Shown here piece by piece: positions 49,800-61,209 of a stretch of 64,000 bases of DNA. The stretch's first letter is position 1. Every line of letters starts with the position of its first letter. Origin of the DNA: Sulfitobacter sp. OXR-159 (lineage in GTDB: Bacteria; Pseudomonadota; Alphaproteobacteria; Rhodobacterales; Rhodobacteraceae). Below the pieces are notes generated by a model. It did not search any database, was not told the origin of the DNA, and saw only the letters and a program-made list of their open reading frames with translations. The stretch is from positions 3,141,001 through 3,205,000 of the forward strand of contig NZ_CP139707.1 in assembly GCF_034377145.1 (NCBI RefSeq), in the 5' to 3' direction. A program made the position numbers and the translations under genes.

Positions 49800-51414
49800 C
49801 AGCGGATGCTTCACCCACAGGCATTGGGCGCACGATCTTTTCGACAAAAGCGATCTCGGCGTCCGTCAGCCCGTATTTTTCATACAGGTCCTGATCGGTC
49901 CATGTGCGGGACCAGTCCTGCTTCGGCACGAAGGTATAAACCTTGCGGGTAACGTGCTGAGAAGACTTATGCAGGAGGATCAGGAAACGGGTGAAGCGAC
50001 AGGCGAGATAACTTAACGCGCTTTCCGCCTGCTCTTTGCTGTCGAATGGCCCCATACAGAGATAAGTTTCTGATGAAACGGTTTCGGGGCCAGCCACAAA
50101 GGGAGTGCTGATAATTCTGTGCGGATACGTGTCTTTGTTCCCCGTCCCAGGAGCCGCGTAACCAGCGAACAGCTTCCAACTGTCGATAAAGTGCTTGCCG
50201 CTCTCAACCTTTTCTCGTGCCACATAACCAACACCACCATTATGATGGACTAGTAAGTCACCTGCCGTCTTCCTCTGCTTCCCTTTGAATGTCGTCGAGA
50301 ATCCAAATGGTTTACGCGAACTCACAAGGCTGTCGAAACGCTTGGCAGGAGGGATTGCTAGAGCATCAGTCTCCCCAACTTCATGCGCGATCACCTTTTT
50401 CAGGATTGAGACGCCCTCGTTAAAGCGAATGAAAATATCATTTCCCTGTTCGAGCAAAGGCCGCTCTGCCTCTGACACGGGCCAGTCCTTGAAATTCGTC
50501 TTTACGCGGCATGGGCCACGGCTGTCACGGTTCCACAGGAAATAGCACACGCCACCTTTCAGGCCGACCCCCGGAAACACATCCGCCGCACTCAGATAAT
50601 CATCAATCGACCGGACACGATCATCGGACAGCATGGATTGACGGAACTCGTCCAACCCCTTGCCACCCGCAAACCAACGGGACGGGATCACCATGCTCAA
50701 GTAGCGCGGATCAAGCGCCTTCGCCTGCTCCACAAACTTGTGGTAGATCGGTGCGGCGCTTGTGCCATGCCCCCCATCATCCAACTGATACGGCGGGTTC
50801 CCGATGATTACATCAAATTGCATGTCGTCTCCAAACAGCTCGGCCATCCGGGCCTTTATGTCGTCGTTGTGTATAAAGGCATAGGCGTGGGATTCACTGT
50901 CCTCCCCACGATCCAGCGTGTCCTGACTGGCGCGGCAGAATTTGCATTTGCCGTTGTCCCAGCTGTGCTCGACACGCTCGAACCAAATGTGGCCCGCTTC
51001 GGTGTTGAACCCTTTCGTGACCGAATGTTCACCGTTAGCATGGCGCGAGCAATAGACGCTGCGCCGCGCCAACATCGCCGTCAGCTCCGTGATCCCGATC
51101 CCATAAACCTGCCGCGTCAGGATGTGGTCCACGCGGGCTTGCAGATCGGGGATCTGCTCGGCCAGCCCTGCGGTCAGCCGCCGCGTAATCTCGCGCAGGA
51201 AGATGCCGGATTTGGTGCAGGGATCGAGGAAGCGGGTCTCGGGATTGGCCCAAAGGTTCGCCCCGCCATTGTCCCGCGCCCAGGCGTTTGCCAGGGTGTC
51301 CAGCATCCGGTTCGCAAATTCAGGCGGCGTGAACACCTCGTCATTCGACAAGTTCGCGATGCAGGACAGCACATCAGGGTTGCGCCCGCGCAAGGCAAAC
51401 TCCGCTTCGCTCAT
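49792..51414 (-). CDS. Eco57I-type adenine DNA methyltransferase, catalytic part
   Basis: 540 aa. It starts with the DEVFTPPEFANRMLD lead-in, a modified SAM motif I (FLDPCTKSGIFLREIT) and a Cys set (CSRHANGEHS, CKFCRASQD). The catalytic IIGNPPYQLDDGGHGTSAAP (about 205) is the N6-adenine NPPY motif. The C-terminal half would recognise DNA. Its ATG overlaps the stop of the upstream small methylase gene by 4 nt (ATGA). I infer that it acts with the upstream gene and with the helicases downstream, but no named R-M type fits with certainty. Confidence 0.87.
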
Positions 51415-52049
51415 TTAGCCGCTCCTGCCGTGGCCAGATCGCGGATCGTCATCGCGGGGTATGTTTTGACCGGCGTGAAAATCTCGTGCGTCCCGAGCTT
51501 CGCAAACAGCGAGTCCTCGGCGCTGAAAGCCGACGACCCCGTCAGCACATCCAGCCGGAAATCCCGCCTCTGGAATTTGCCCTTGCCCAGATAGCCCCAC
51601 TCCGCAAATGTGATCGGCCGCCCGCCCGTGGTCTGAATCGTCAGCGCATCGCCCTGAAGGATGTTCTCGGACAGCACATAGGCGGCGGCGCGGGTGGCGT
51701 CATCGTCGGGGGCGAGGTTCAAATACTCCGCAAAGACCGCCAGCATGTTGGCCTGACACTCCTCGACATTATCCTCCAACAGCTCGATCCCGTAAACGCA
51801 CATCACCGACAGCAGGGCATATTGGCGCTTGTCGAACTCCGATTTCCCGAACTTTTGCTCAACGCCGGCGAGTTTCCGTTGAAGCACACGGACCACAAAG
51901 TTGCCGCTCCCGCAGGCGGGCTCCAGAAATCTCGCGTCAATCCGCTCCGCTTCGCCCTCAACCAGGTCCAGCATGGCGTCCACCATCCATGCTGGAGTAA
52001 ACACCTCCCCATGGTCGACAACGCGTTTTTTTGATTTGATCAGGCTCAT
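51411..52049 (-). CDS. N6-adenine methylase-like SAM-binding subunit without NPPY motif
   Basis: 212 aa. It has GEVFTPAWMVDAMLDLVEGE and a good SAM motif I (FLEPACGSGNFVVRVL), then YGIELLEDNVEECQANMLAV (motif II/III region) and GDAL. It stops before any NPPY motif and ends with a stretch typical of regions between motif I and IV. It overlaps the 540-aa methylase by 4 nt. The two may make a split or two-part enzyme. It is the first gene of the minus-strand operon; no clear promoter could be fixed upstream. Confidence 0.82.
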   Translation of the reverse strand: MSLIKSKKRVVDHGEVFTPAWMVDAMLDLVEGEAERIDARFLEPACGSGNFVVRVLQRKLAGVEQKFGKSEFDKRQYALLSVMCVYGIELLEDNVEECQANMLAVFAEYLNLAPDDDATRAAAYVLSENILQGDALTIQTTGGRPITFAEWGYLGKGKFQRRDFRLDVLTGSSAFSAEDSLFAKLGTHEIFTPVKTYPAMTIRDLATAGAAK

Positions 52050-53012
52050 GGGGGAACAATCGCAGAAGCTGAGAGGGTGGCCAAGCGGATCTTTGAAGAA
52101 TTTCAGGTGAGATCCGGTGCCGTTCGAGAGCAGGAATCGACATCGCGTATGACATATCTCAGGAAATCAGGGCACCTCGATTGGACGCGCATGGAAGATT
52201 CTGCGCTTGTTTGATTGACGGCGGCCCTTGTTCAAATAACGTTAAATTCACATCAAACCGCTTAAATTCTAGGTCACCGTTAGAAAATTGGAGGAAAGTG
52301 GTATACTTTATGTATTATAACGAAAATGCAATTTCAGTAGAGTTAATTGCCGAATTTCGGTAATTGCTACTAGTGCCTCAGACATCTTTCACATCGCCAA
52401 CTATCCGTAAAACGGAACTTTTCCGGCCAGCGCTACGACAATATAGGGTTAACCAACAAAAGTGCTCAGCTCAGCGAATTTCTGGAAAAATTCGGGAAGC
52501 TAAGGGGAAATTGGAGCAACAGAAAATCTTGAAGGCAGATCAATAAGCCGCAGGGCTATGTCGATACAGACGACGAAATATTTGAAAATTTGGAAGAGTA
52601 TAACTTTCATCAAACGCCAAACTCAGACAAAACTCAAGTGGAAAAGTATAGCGAGAATATCTAATTTTTTTAAAAGAATAGCCACTCTAGAAAACTTACT
52701 AGCATGTAACAGAGTCTCCATTTTGATCAAAAAAAGGCCATTCTATCGGAACATAAACTTTGAAACCGGTCCCGTTTTTGACGAAAATCATTCACAATAA
52801 AGTCCAAATGAAACGTGAATGGAACAGTTCAGAAACCTGTGGTTTGCGGCCACAACTGTCATCCTGCAACACGAGGCGGTTGGGTTATAGGCTCGACCCA
52901 AGTGCAGTAACCCGTTTCACTAGGAGGCCATCAGCCACCAGATGCGAGCCTATTGCCACTGCGGATCCAACACGCCATCAAATGAGACATAGTTTCCAGC
53001 TCAGGAATTCCG
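52050..53012. other. AT-rich intergenic region upstream of the methylase operon, no gene seen
   Basis: About 960 bp, strongly AT-rich at 52240-52830, with short frames only (up to 93 codons) and no ribosome site or recognisable protein. The promoter of the minus-strand operon must lie at its left end. Its composition contrasts with both sides. Confidence 0.5.
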
Positions 53013-53310
53013 ATGGCACGCAAACGTTCCCTGTCGATTGAATGCCTCGCTGAACTTGGTGCCAAAAAAACAGGCCGCGTTGGTTCTGGACGAGACGCAA
53101 GGCAATGCCGGCTTCAAGCGCCGGGTGAATGCGGCACTCGCGAGCGAGTCCGGTTCGATGGCGATTGCCAGGGTGATCGACCGCAGGTTGGCAGGACTGG
53201 ACCGCGCCCGCAGCTTTATCGATTGGGATAAGGCCCGCGTTTTTCGCCAGGACTTGAAAGGTCTGTGCGACAGCATCATCAAGGAGCTTGCCCCGGCCGA
53301 TGTTAGAAAC
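53013..53310 (+). pseudogene. DUF6880-like gene, frameshifted and truncated
   Basis: ATG at 53013 reads MARKRSLSIECLAELGAKKT; after an A-run (53064-53070) the sense continues one frame over as QAALVLDETQGNAGFKRRVN, VIDRRLAGLDRARSFIDWDK and LCDSIIKELAPAD. Together these look like the N-terminal part of a DUF6880 protein. The gene then breaks off into an IS110 relic. Both the frameshift and the truncation make it a pseudogene. Function of the family is unknown. Confidence 0.7.
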
Positions 53311-53802
53311 CGCAACAACAGCAATGCTGCGCGCCAAAGCATCTTTGCGACAAGAGCTTGCGGGGCTTGAAAAAAGGTGCGTCAGCTCGGTCAGGACGAT
53401 CCGGTTTGCTGTCGCCTGATGACGATGCCGGGGATCGGTGCAGTCGTGGCATGAACGTTCCGCGCCGCCGTTGATGATCCGACACGTTCTCGGTCTTCGA
53501 AGAGGATCGGTCCCTGGGTCGGTCTGACCCCTTCACGCAACCAGTCCGGCGAACGAGATGTGTCTGGCGGCTTTACAAAGGTTGGTGATGTCAGCCTCAG
53601 GCGAGCGTTGTGCCAAGCTGCTAACGTCATGATGAACCGCGGACGCTCGACATGGCTTCGAACTTGGGGGGCTCAGGTTGCGCTGCGCCGAGGCCGCAAG
53701 AGTGCTATGGTTGCTCGAGAGTTTCGCACCGCCGACGTTCTGCATCGCCTTTGGGTCGATGGCACTGACTTCATGCCGGATGCTGCACCGAGAGCTACCT
53801 GA
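53311..53802 (+). pseudogene. Decayed IS110-family transposase C-terminal half
   Basis: Several frames are needed: LRAKASLRQELAGLEKRC (53340-53390), MTMPGIGAVVA (53420-53455), then AAVDDPTRSRSSKRIGPWVG, LTPSRNQSGERDVSGGFTKV, GDVSLRRALCQAANVMMNRG and FRTADVLHRLWVDGTDF. This is the order of the IS110 Tnp_20 domain. Frameshifts and stops show long decay. It is a different, older member than the one at 25740. Confidence 0.75.
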
Positions 53803-54388
53803 CTGCGCAACACTTCGACCGTTGTCTGCTTGACCGCAGGCTTAGAGGTCTCGCAGGGACGTGGTTGCGGTGATGCCGTGATCTGGACCGCCGCTGACAT
53901 CAGTCAAGCACGCCTATGGGATGGGCACATCGGAATTACATCGAACCAGCATCATGTTGGCAGCCCAAGCGCTGACCACGAACCGAAGCATGTACCCAAG
54001 AACCACAATTAAAAGCATGCGAAACGCAGAGACAATCCAAAACAACCAGAGGGCCGCCTTGACGGATCAGTTTGATTGCGCAAAAACGTTTGACTGGGAC
54101 GATCCCGTTATCGAAGTCTGGACCCAGACAGAATATGCGAAAAACATTATTCACACACCCGCGATTTTCATTAATTTATATGCATATCATTTTGGAGTGA
54201 TGCCCTGTTTGGCATCGGTCAACGGTTATCGAAAACCCAATTCGAAAAACTTTATCACATACGGAAATCTTAAAACGACAACGCAAGTCTTGAAAAATCA
54301 GAAGAACAAAGACCATCGCGCTAAGCAGTATTCCTAATTCCAGACCAGAACTTCATTATCCTCACACAACGAAGCGCGTCTTCTGTAT
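53803..54388. other. Intergenic stretch, no supported gene
   Basis: A 138-codon frame at 53921-54337 exists but has no ribosome site, no recognisable domain and an AT-rich, Asn/Lys-rich tail, so I leave it out. Confidence 0.4.
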
Positions 54389-54547
54389 TCAGGCTTTCGG
54401 TTCCAGGATTTCGGCCAGAAGGCGCCGGATCATCTCGGGCCGTGTTGGAAGATCCGGCTCAACACGTCGTCGATCATCAATAGCGTCGATCATCTCGCGC
54501 GGCAGTCGAAGCGTCACCGCTTCGGTGTCAAGTTTTGGCCGTCCCAT
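54389..54547 (-). CDS. Small ribbon-helix-helix DNA-binding protein
   Basis: 52 aa, MGRPKLDTEAVTLRLPREMI followed by DAIDDRRRVEPDLPTRPEMI and RRLLAEILEPKA. The pattern of a short strand (EAVTLRLP) and two helices ending in an RPEMIRRLL helix is that of CopG/Arc-type regulators. An in-frame ATG six codons upstream (MLCKKK) is also possible. It is divergent from the hypothetical gene at 54673, with a shared 125-bp control region, and may regulate that cargo block. Confidence 0.75.
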   Translation of the reverse strand: MGRPKLDTEAVTLRLPREMIDAIDDRRRVEPDLPTRPEMIRRLLAEILEPKA

Positions 54548-54575
54548 TTTTTTTTGCATAACATCATTTCCTTGC

Positions 54576-54604
54576 TTGACTTGTTGACTTTATGATGTCA
54601 TATT
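54576..54604 (+). promoter_or_regulatory. Putative sigma-70 promoter with nearby TGAC/GTCA repeat
   Basis: TTGACT and CATATT are separated by 17 nt, about 70 nt before the ATG at 54673. A TGAC-N8-GTCA inverted repeat (54585-54600) sits in the spacer and could be an operator for the divergent ribbon-helix-helix protein. Confidence 0.4.
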
Positions 54605-54672
54605 GTGCGAATGAAGGCAAGGGGTGCAACCCTCGCCTCCATCCTAATCAATCAGATCCTCAGGAGATCATC

Positions 54673-55191
54673 ATGACTGACCAAACACTTATCACGCCTT
54701 TTTTGGCGCATAAAGCTGATCATTCACATTATCCGACACCGCTTGCCACTGAGTTCGCCGCTCTGCTTCCGGCGCTTGCGCGCCATATCGAAGCCGAGCG
54801 CGAGATCGAGGATGTCGACATCTGGGATCCGGCTTTCCGCTCCTGGCTGACCGATGCCGAGCATGCGTTCACGGATGTCACCACACATCTTTCGACCATT
54901 GCGTCAATCGATCTGACCTGCTCCGACGACAAGCCGCTAAAGCGGATGTCGATGTTGATCGATGCAATGATCGGTTCCGAAGAGCCGCAGACATTTATGC
55001 AGTTTTACAGGCTTCTGCCCCGCTTCGAGCACCTGTTCTATTGCGATGGCACCAGCCTGGCCATCCGGCATCGTAATGTCATGCTGAGAACAGCACGGGC
55101 ACACATCGACACGATGGCGAACCTGCTGACCTATGACAGTGAAGCTACAATCTATGTCGACGAGACACTCGAAGTGCCTCGGTTCGCATAA
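54673..55191 (+). CDS. Hypothetical island protein
   Basis: 172 aa from the ATG at 54673, which has AGGAG a few nt upstream; an earlier in-frame ATG at 54592 lacks one. The sequence is helical and acidic (ALARHIEAEREIEDVDIWDP, FMQFYRLLPRFEHLFYCDGT) with no motif I recognise. It is the first gene of a same-strand series with the GIY-YIG and FtsH-like genes, so probably island cargo with a shared role. Confidence 0.65.
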   Translation: MTDQTLITPFLAHKADHSHYPTPLATEFAALLPALARHIEAEREIEDVDIWDPAFRSWLTDAEHAFTDVTTHLSTIASIDLTCSDDKPLKRMSMLIDAMIGSEEPQTFMQFYRLLPRFEHLFYCDGTSLAIRHRNVMLRTARAHIDTMANLLTYDSEATIYVDETLEVPRFA

Positions 55192-55197
55192 GCATTC

Positions 55198-55273
55198 GGT
55201 CCGACCGCACGCGGTCGGACCCTGCCCCCATCAAAAAGCATCACTGGTGAACTCACCCGATTGTTTCGGGTGA
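55198..55273 (+). other. Two strong hairpins between cargo genes
   Basis: GGTCCGACCG-CACG-CGGTCGGACC (55198-55221) and TCACCCGA-TTGTT-TCGGGTGA (55253-55273) are perfect stems of 10 and 8 bp in a 132-bp gap. Neither is followed by a T run, so they are not typical terminators. They could stabilise or process the transcript. Confidence 0.6.
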
Positions 55274-55323
55274 CCCTTCCCCATTTCGCCTAACAAATTT
55301 CAGTCTATTCGGAGGACTTTCCA

Positions 55324-56271
55324 ATGAACAAGCTAAACACATCCAACACAATGACTATCAATGATTTTCCGTTTCCGATTCACACTGGCGCAATCAAGCC
55401 CGACTGGATCCGCACGGCGCAGCAAAAAGGATTCAACATCGTCGCCCGCGTCGTCGATCGGTTGCATCTAGCTCTCCAGTGCAAACGCTGCGGCCATGTC
55501 AACAAGGTCCGCCTCTTCACGCTGATGAGTGCGCAGCCACTTTGCGTCAACTGTGTCGAGATTGTCTGGCGGGCAGACGCGCAGGCCGCGGGGCTGGAGT
55601 TTATCAAACGTGACCCGTCTAATCGCCACTACGGCATCTACCGCATGTCGTGCGGTCACGAGATCTGCCGCCAATTCGCGCTCGTCAAACGCACCGCGGT
55701 AGGCAAAACTGGCCTGCGCTGTGAGCGCTGCCATGCAGCGGCCGAGGTTGCTGAAGCGCAAGTTCTTGGCTGGGATATTATCGGTCCCGACCCCGAAGGC
55801 GATCCGAACTACCGCCTCTACAGGCATGTGGAATGCGGACACGAGCAGCGCTTCGCGCGCGCAAACGTGCAGTCACAGCGGATTTCCTGCGGCGCCTGCG
55901 GCACGAATTGGCCGGCGGCGCCGAGCTTTCTCTACGCAATGGGCTTCACCCTCGAGAACGGCCGCGAACTTGTCAAAGCAGGCTTTTCCCGCAATCCGTG
56001 GAGCCGGTTGCACCACCAGCTCAAAGCGGATCGCGAGATGCCGTGTGCAATTCTGCGCACTGTTCCGGTGCCCACAGGCCAGGAGGCAATCCGTTTGGAG
56101 AAACGGTTGCACTCCGAACTGAAACAGACGCATCCCGACTGCATCGTCGATACCGCCTGCTACCGCGGCCAGATCCGCGTGGTCTCGGAGATCTATGACG
56201 GATCGCTGACTCCGACCATTCTTGCGCGCTTGGGCGACATCGAAGCGGAGCTCGGTCGCCGCGCATCATAA
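55324..56271 (+). CDS. Zinc-ribbon protein with C-terminal GIY-YIG nuclease-like domain
   Basis: 315 aa. It has three Cys pair sets, CKRCGHVNKVRLF with CVNC, CGHEICRQFA with CERC, and CGHEQRFAR with CGACG, each like a zinc ribbon of the repeat type found in homing or mobile-element proteins. The C terminus has FLYAMGFTLENGRELVKAGF then SRNPWSRLHHQL and EAIRLEKRLHSEL, matching the T5orf172 GIY-YIG pattern (Y, Y, G, R, E). It might cut or bind DNA. The start has GGAGGA about 8 nt upstream. Confidence 0.75.
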   Translation: MNKLNTSNTMTINDFPFPIHTGAIKPDWIRTAQQKGFNIVARVVDRLHLALQCKRCGHVNKVRLFTLMSAQPLCVNCVEIVWRADAQAAGLEFIKRDPSNRHYGIYRMSCGHEICRQFALVKRTAVGKTGLRCERCHAAAEVAEAQVLGWDIIGPDPEGDPNYRLYRHVECGHEQRFARANVQSQRISCGACGTNWPAAPSFLYAMGFTLENGRELVKAGFSRNPWSRLHHQLKADREMPCAILRTVPVPTGQEAIRLEKRLHSELKQTHPDCIVDTACYRGQIRVVSEIYDGSLTPTILARLGDIEAELGRRAS

Positions 56272-56354
56272 CACCGACTGCACACTGACAAATCAAATTC
56301 CGGGCCATGTGCCTGGGAGCATTCAAACACCCGTTTCACAGGGAGGGCGCAGCT

Positions 56355-58469
56355 ATGCCCAATACAACACATACCCGGCCCGATTGGACCAACTTCGCCC
56401 ACAGGGCCATTACAAATCTGCGCCGTCACAACGGCGTGCCAGCGCCTCACGGTTCCGATACCGAGCAGAAAATGGAGCCCGTTTCGGAACTTGACGAACT
56501 GTTCGCCCGTTTCGACGACGGCGACGAAAACGAAGCCCAGGCAGAAAGCTCTGCTCTTCCCTCCCGTTACGTTCCCGCGCGCCAGCTTCTGACAGCGATC
56601 CGGCTCGCGGCCACCTTCGGAGGCTCCAACGCGTTTGAAGAAAGTCGCCACTGCGGGGCACTTACCGTGATCAGCGATATCGCACCTTCCGATCTGAACG
56701 CCGTGAAGGACGTATTGAAACTGTCCTTTCCGCATGCGGACTGGACACTCGTCGCGCCCGACATCATGGACGGCAAAATTGCAAAGAACGCACAGGATCG
56801 CTTTGAGGTTGCTATCGCAGAGCGCATTGATCGCATCGAACCCGTGTTGATCTTGCAAGCTAACGGGGTCTCGCTGCCGCGCCATCTTGTGGCGACGGGC
56901 CTGCAGACCCTGCCTTTCGCGGCAATATCGCGCGATATCCTCATGACTTACATGTTGGCGGGGCATCTCTGCGTCCAGATCCCGGATCCCGACGCGCTGC
57001 TGGCCACACTGCCGAAAGACGTCGACCTTGCCCACCTCGTCACGCTTGATATCTGCGCAGCACTGCGGGCACCAACGCCGATGCAAGCGGTTCAGCGTTT
57101 GGATGCAATGATCCGCACAGATGCAAAATTATCCGGCCCGCGCTTGGAGGATTTCGAGGGCGAGGCGCCTGCCCTTACCGCCGCGCGGCGGATCGTGGAG
57201 GACCTGCTGTCGTGGAAAGACGGCAAGACCGGATGGCACGAAATCAGCCGCTCTCTGCTGCTCTACGGTCCGCCCGGCACCGGCAAAACCTACCTCGCTC
57301 GGGCCATGGCCAACAGCGCGGGGATCACGTTCATCAATGCGAGCTTTGCCGACTGGCAAGCCAAAGGACACCTTGGCGAGATGCTTGGGGCGATGAAGCA
57401 CAGCTTTGCAGAGGCCCGTCAATTTGCGCCAAGCGTTCTAATCATCGACGAGATCGATGCCGTTGGGTCGCGCTCCGACGGTGATCGCCATGCCTCAAAC
57501 TACAGGACACAGGTCATCAACGCCTTCCTTGGCGAAATGGACGCCATCGCAAAAGACGAAGGCGTGGTGGTGATCGGCACCTGCAATCGTCCCGGACGGA
57601 TGGACCCGGCCGTGATCCGCGCCGGTCGGATGGATATCAAAATCCATGTGCCGCTGCCGGATGCCGCGGCGATCCTCGGCATTCTGCGTCACCACTTGCG
57701 CAAGGACATTGCGGATGGCGAGCTGCAGGCGCTTTCACATCTCGCTGTAGGACAAAGCGCAGCCGACATCGATGCTGCCATCCGCGCTGCACGATCGGAC
57801 GCGCGGCACGCCCGGAAAATGCTGAACGTCCAAATGATTCACCAACAGATGGGCATCGAGACGTCGGGTGCCGACGACAGGATCCTGTGGCGGATTGCCC
57901 TGCACGAGGCCGGTCACACCGTAGCGGGGGCCGCCCTCGGGCTGGGGGAAATCGAGAGCATCACCATCACCAATGAAAGTGGCGAGGTCCAGCGCCGCAA
58001 CATGCCCCATGAAAGCCTGCTGTCGGACATCGAGGCCGAGATCATCTATTCACTTGCAGGCCGTGCCGCTGAAAAGCTGGTTCTTGGGGAGGTCTCGGCT
58101 GGTGCGGGCGGGCAGGAAGCGTCCGATCTGGCCCTGGCAACCCGTGCTGCAATCCATCTCGAGACGACGTTGGGCCTTGGGCACGAAGGGCTTGTCTGGC
58201 ACGCTAGGCCCGAGGCCGTGTATCTGCAAACACCAGCCATCCGCGACCGCGTGCGCCAACGCCTGACCCGCGCCGAACAGCGTGCAGGCGTCCTGCTGGC
58301 AAAGCATCGCGATGTTCTGGAGGCGCTGGCACGGGATCTTGTCAAACGGCGTTCTCTACGTGCCGGAGACATCCGTCACTGGCTGCGCGAGATTACGAGG
58401 ACCACGACGGCCACCGCGGATAGATGCGCCAGCCAAGATGCATGCTCCGAACGTTCGAACCTCGAATAA
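56355..58469 (+). CDS. FtsH-like AAA ATPase with M41 peptidase domain, without membrane segment
   Basis: 704 aa. An N-terminal unknown region of about 280 residues has no hydrophobic helix. The AAA module has Walker A YGPPGTGKTYLARAM (about 303), Walker B LIIDEIDAVGSRSDGD and the second region GTCNRPGRMDPAVIRAGRMD with arginine fingers. The peptidase domain has HEAGHTVAGAALG (about 516) with zinc His pair and catalytic Glu, and ASDLALATRAAIH for the third ligand. Unlike FtsH, no transmembrane helix is visible. The start at 56355 has GGGAGGG upstream; an earlier ATG-type start at 56307 lacks one. A protease for island control or defence is a guess. Confidence 0.85.
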   Translation: MPNTTHTRPDWTNFAHRAITNLRRHNGVPAPHGSDTEQKMEPVSELDELFARFDDGDENEAQAESSALPSRYVPARQLLTAIRLAATFGGSNAFEESRHCGALTVISDIAPSDLNAVKDVLKLSFPHADWTLVAPDIMDGKIAKNAQDRFEVAIAERIDRIEPVLILQANGVSLPRHLVATGLQTLPFAAISRDILMTYMLAGHLCVQIPDPDALLATLPKDVDLAHLVTLDICAALRAPTPMQAVQRLDAMIRTDAKLSGPRLEDFEGEAPALTAARRIVEDLLSWKDGKTGWHEISRSLLLYGPPGTGKTYLARAMANSAGITFINASFADWQAKGHLGEMLGAMKHSFAEARQFAPSVLIIDEIDAVGSRSDGDRHASNYRTQVINAFLGEMDAIAKDEGVVVIGTCNRPGRMDPAVIRAGRMDIKIHVPLPDAAAILGILRHHLRKDIADGELQALSHLAVGQSAADIDAAIRAARSDARHARKMLNVQMIHQQMGIETSGADDRILWRIALHEAGHTVAGAALGLGEIESITITNESGEVQRRNMPHESLLSDIEAEIIYSLAGRAAEKLVLGEVSAGAGGQEASDLALATRAAIHLETTLGLGHEGLVWHARPEAVYLQTPAIRDRVRQRLTRAEQRAGVLLAKHRDVLEALARDLVKRRSLRAGDIRHWLREITRTTTATADRCASQDACSERSNLE

Positions 58470-58990
58470 GCTTAAGCCTTTGCCCACACCGCCCATGGTC
58501 GGGTGGGCATATCAATCTTCAAACACGCACTTCCACGGTAAAAATAGGACTACCGATCAGAGAAAGAATGGTGATCGATATAGGGAAATGCTCAGCTTTG
58601 ATTATTTTTGAGATGTTCGTTTTTGTTTTTTTCATTTTCCAGTTTTTTATTGTTTCGAAGGAAAGTTGTTTTCCGGTTCTTGAAGGCAGGAGGAATATCT
58701 GTTTTGTTTTTTCGTTTTTGAAAGGAAGAGAAAATACGGATTTTTCGGTTTTTTAGCTTTGGTATTTTTATAGTTATTTTTCTGTTTCAACTTTACATCA
58801 TTGTTTTTGAAATATTTTTCCCAACCCCCTGTTTATCCCCAAAAAAGCGACACCCCGCCCTTTTTGCCCCAACCACGAGGCCCACCGATGCTTTATATTA
58901 TTGATCAGAAAGCCGGACCGATTTCCGGCATTGGACACATCAATATAGTCCTCCTGGCAGCTCGCCAGAGCGGACGGGAGAACTCGGCCA
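58470..58990. other. T-rich non-coding stretch
   Basis: 58590-58830 is extremely rich in T on the plus strand, with many T4-T7 runs and few C. No believable gene. A minus-strand reader would see an A-rich track. A short frame at 58888 overlaps the next small gene and is not called. Confidence 0.5.
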
Positions 58991-59218
58991 ATGGCGCGGG
59001 ACCGGAAAAGACATGCGAACGACAGGGAGGTGCCTATAGCATCGCCCGTCGACGCTGTTTCTTCGGATCCCGCTGTGGGGTCGATACAGGCCGGCCATCA
59101 GGCCAATAGCCAAATTCTGGCTTTGGTTCGTGCGATGGCCCGAGATTCCGCGCGCCTGGATCATGAAGCTGAAATCGCCAACCAGATAAATGACAAGCCA
59201 AACACCAGGGAGAAATAA
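58991..59218 (+). CDS. Small protein encoded just before the recombinase
   Basis: 75 aa. The C-terminal half (QANSQILALVRAMARDSARL followed by DHEAEIANQIN) is a regular helix. The stop TAA is separated by 1 nt from the recombinase ATG, the spacing of coupled genes. No domain recognised. The start is not certain. Confidence 0.5.
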   Translation: MARDRKRHANDREVPIASPVDAVSSDPAVGSIQAGHQANSQILALVRAMARDSARLDHEAEIANQINDKPNTREK

Positions 59219-59219
59219 G

Positions 59220-60947
<1,728 letters not shown>

Positions 60948-61125
60948 CCAATGCCCTTCGTTTAGACTTATAGTGCGAGGGCTGCAAGGGCATTCGTACA
61001 TAGAATTTAGATTTTTCTTGAGATTTTACGCAGCGCCCTTAACTTTCGCTTCGCCGAAGTTCGCGCGTGAGTTTGGGGGCACAGAGACGTGCCGATAACG
61101 CTCCATTCGCCCCCCCCCCAAACAC

Positions 61126-61159
61126 AAAACCGCCGCAGCTTTATAGCTACGGCGGTTTT
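61126..61159 (-). terminator. Strong hairpin between 5S and tRNA-fMet
   Basis: AAAACCGCCG and CGGCGGTTTT form a 10-bp perfect stem with a 14-nt loop. T runs on both sides allow termination in either direction. In the rRNA direction it lies after 5S and before tRNA-fMet, so it might be an attenuator or processing signal. Confidence 0.6.
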
Positions 61160-61209
61160 GTTATTTTTCTCATCGTGGAGAGATACTGTTTTTATCAGGA
61201 ACTTATTAG

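Noticed and set aside
53921..54337. 138-codon frame on the plus strand
   Set aside because: No ribosome site, Asn/Lys-rich tail, no domain, and it crosses a clear change of composition.
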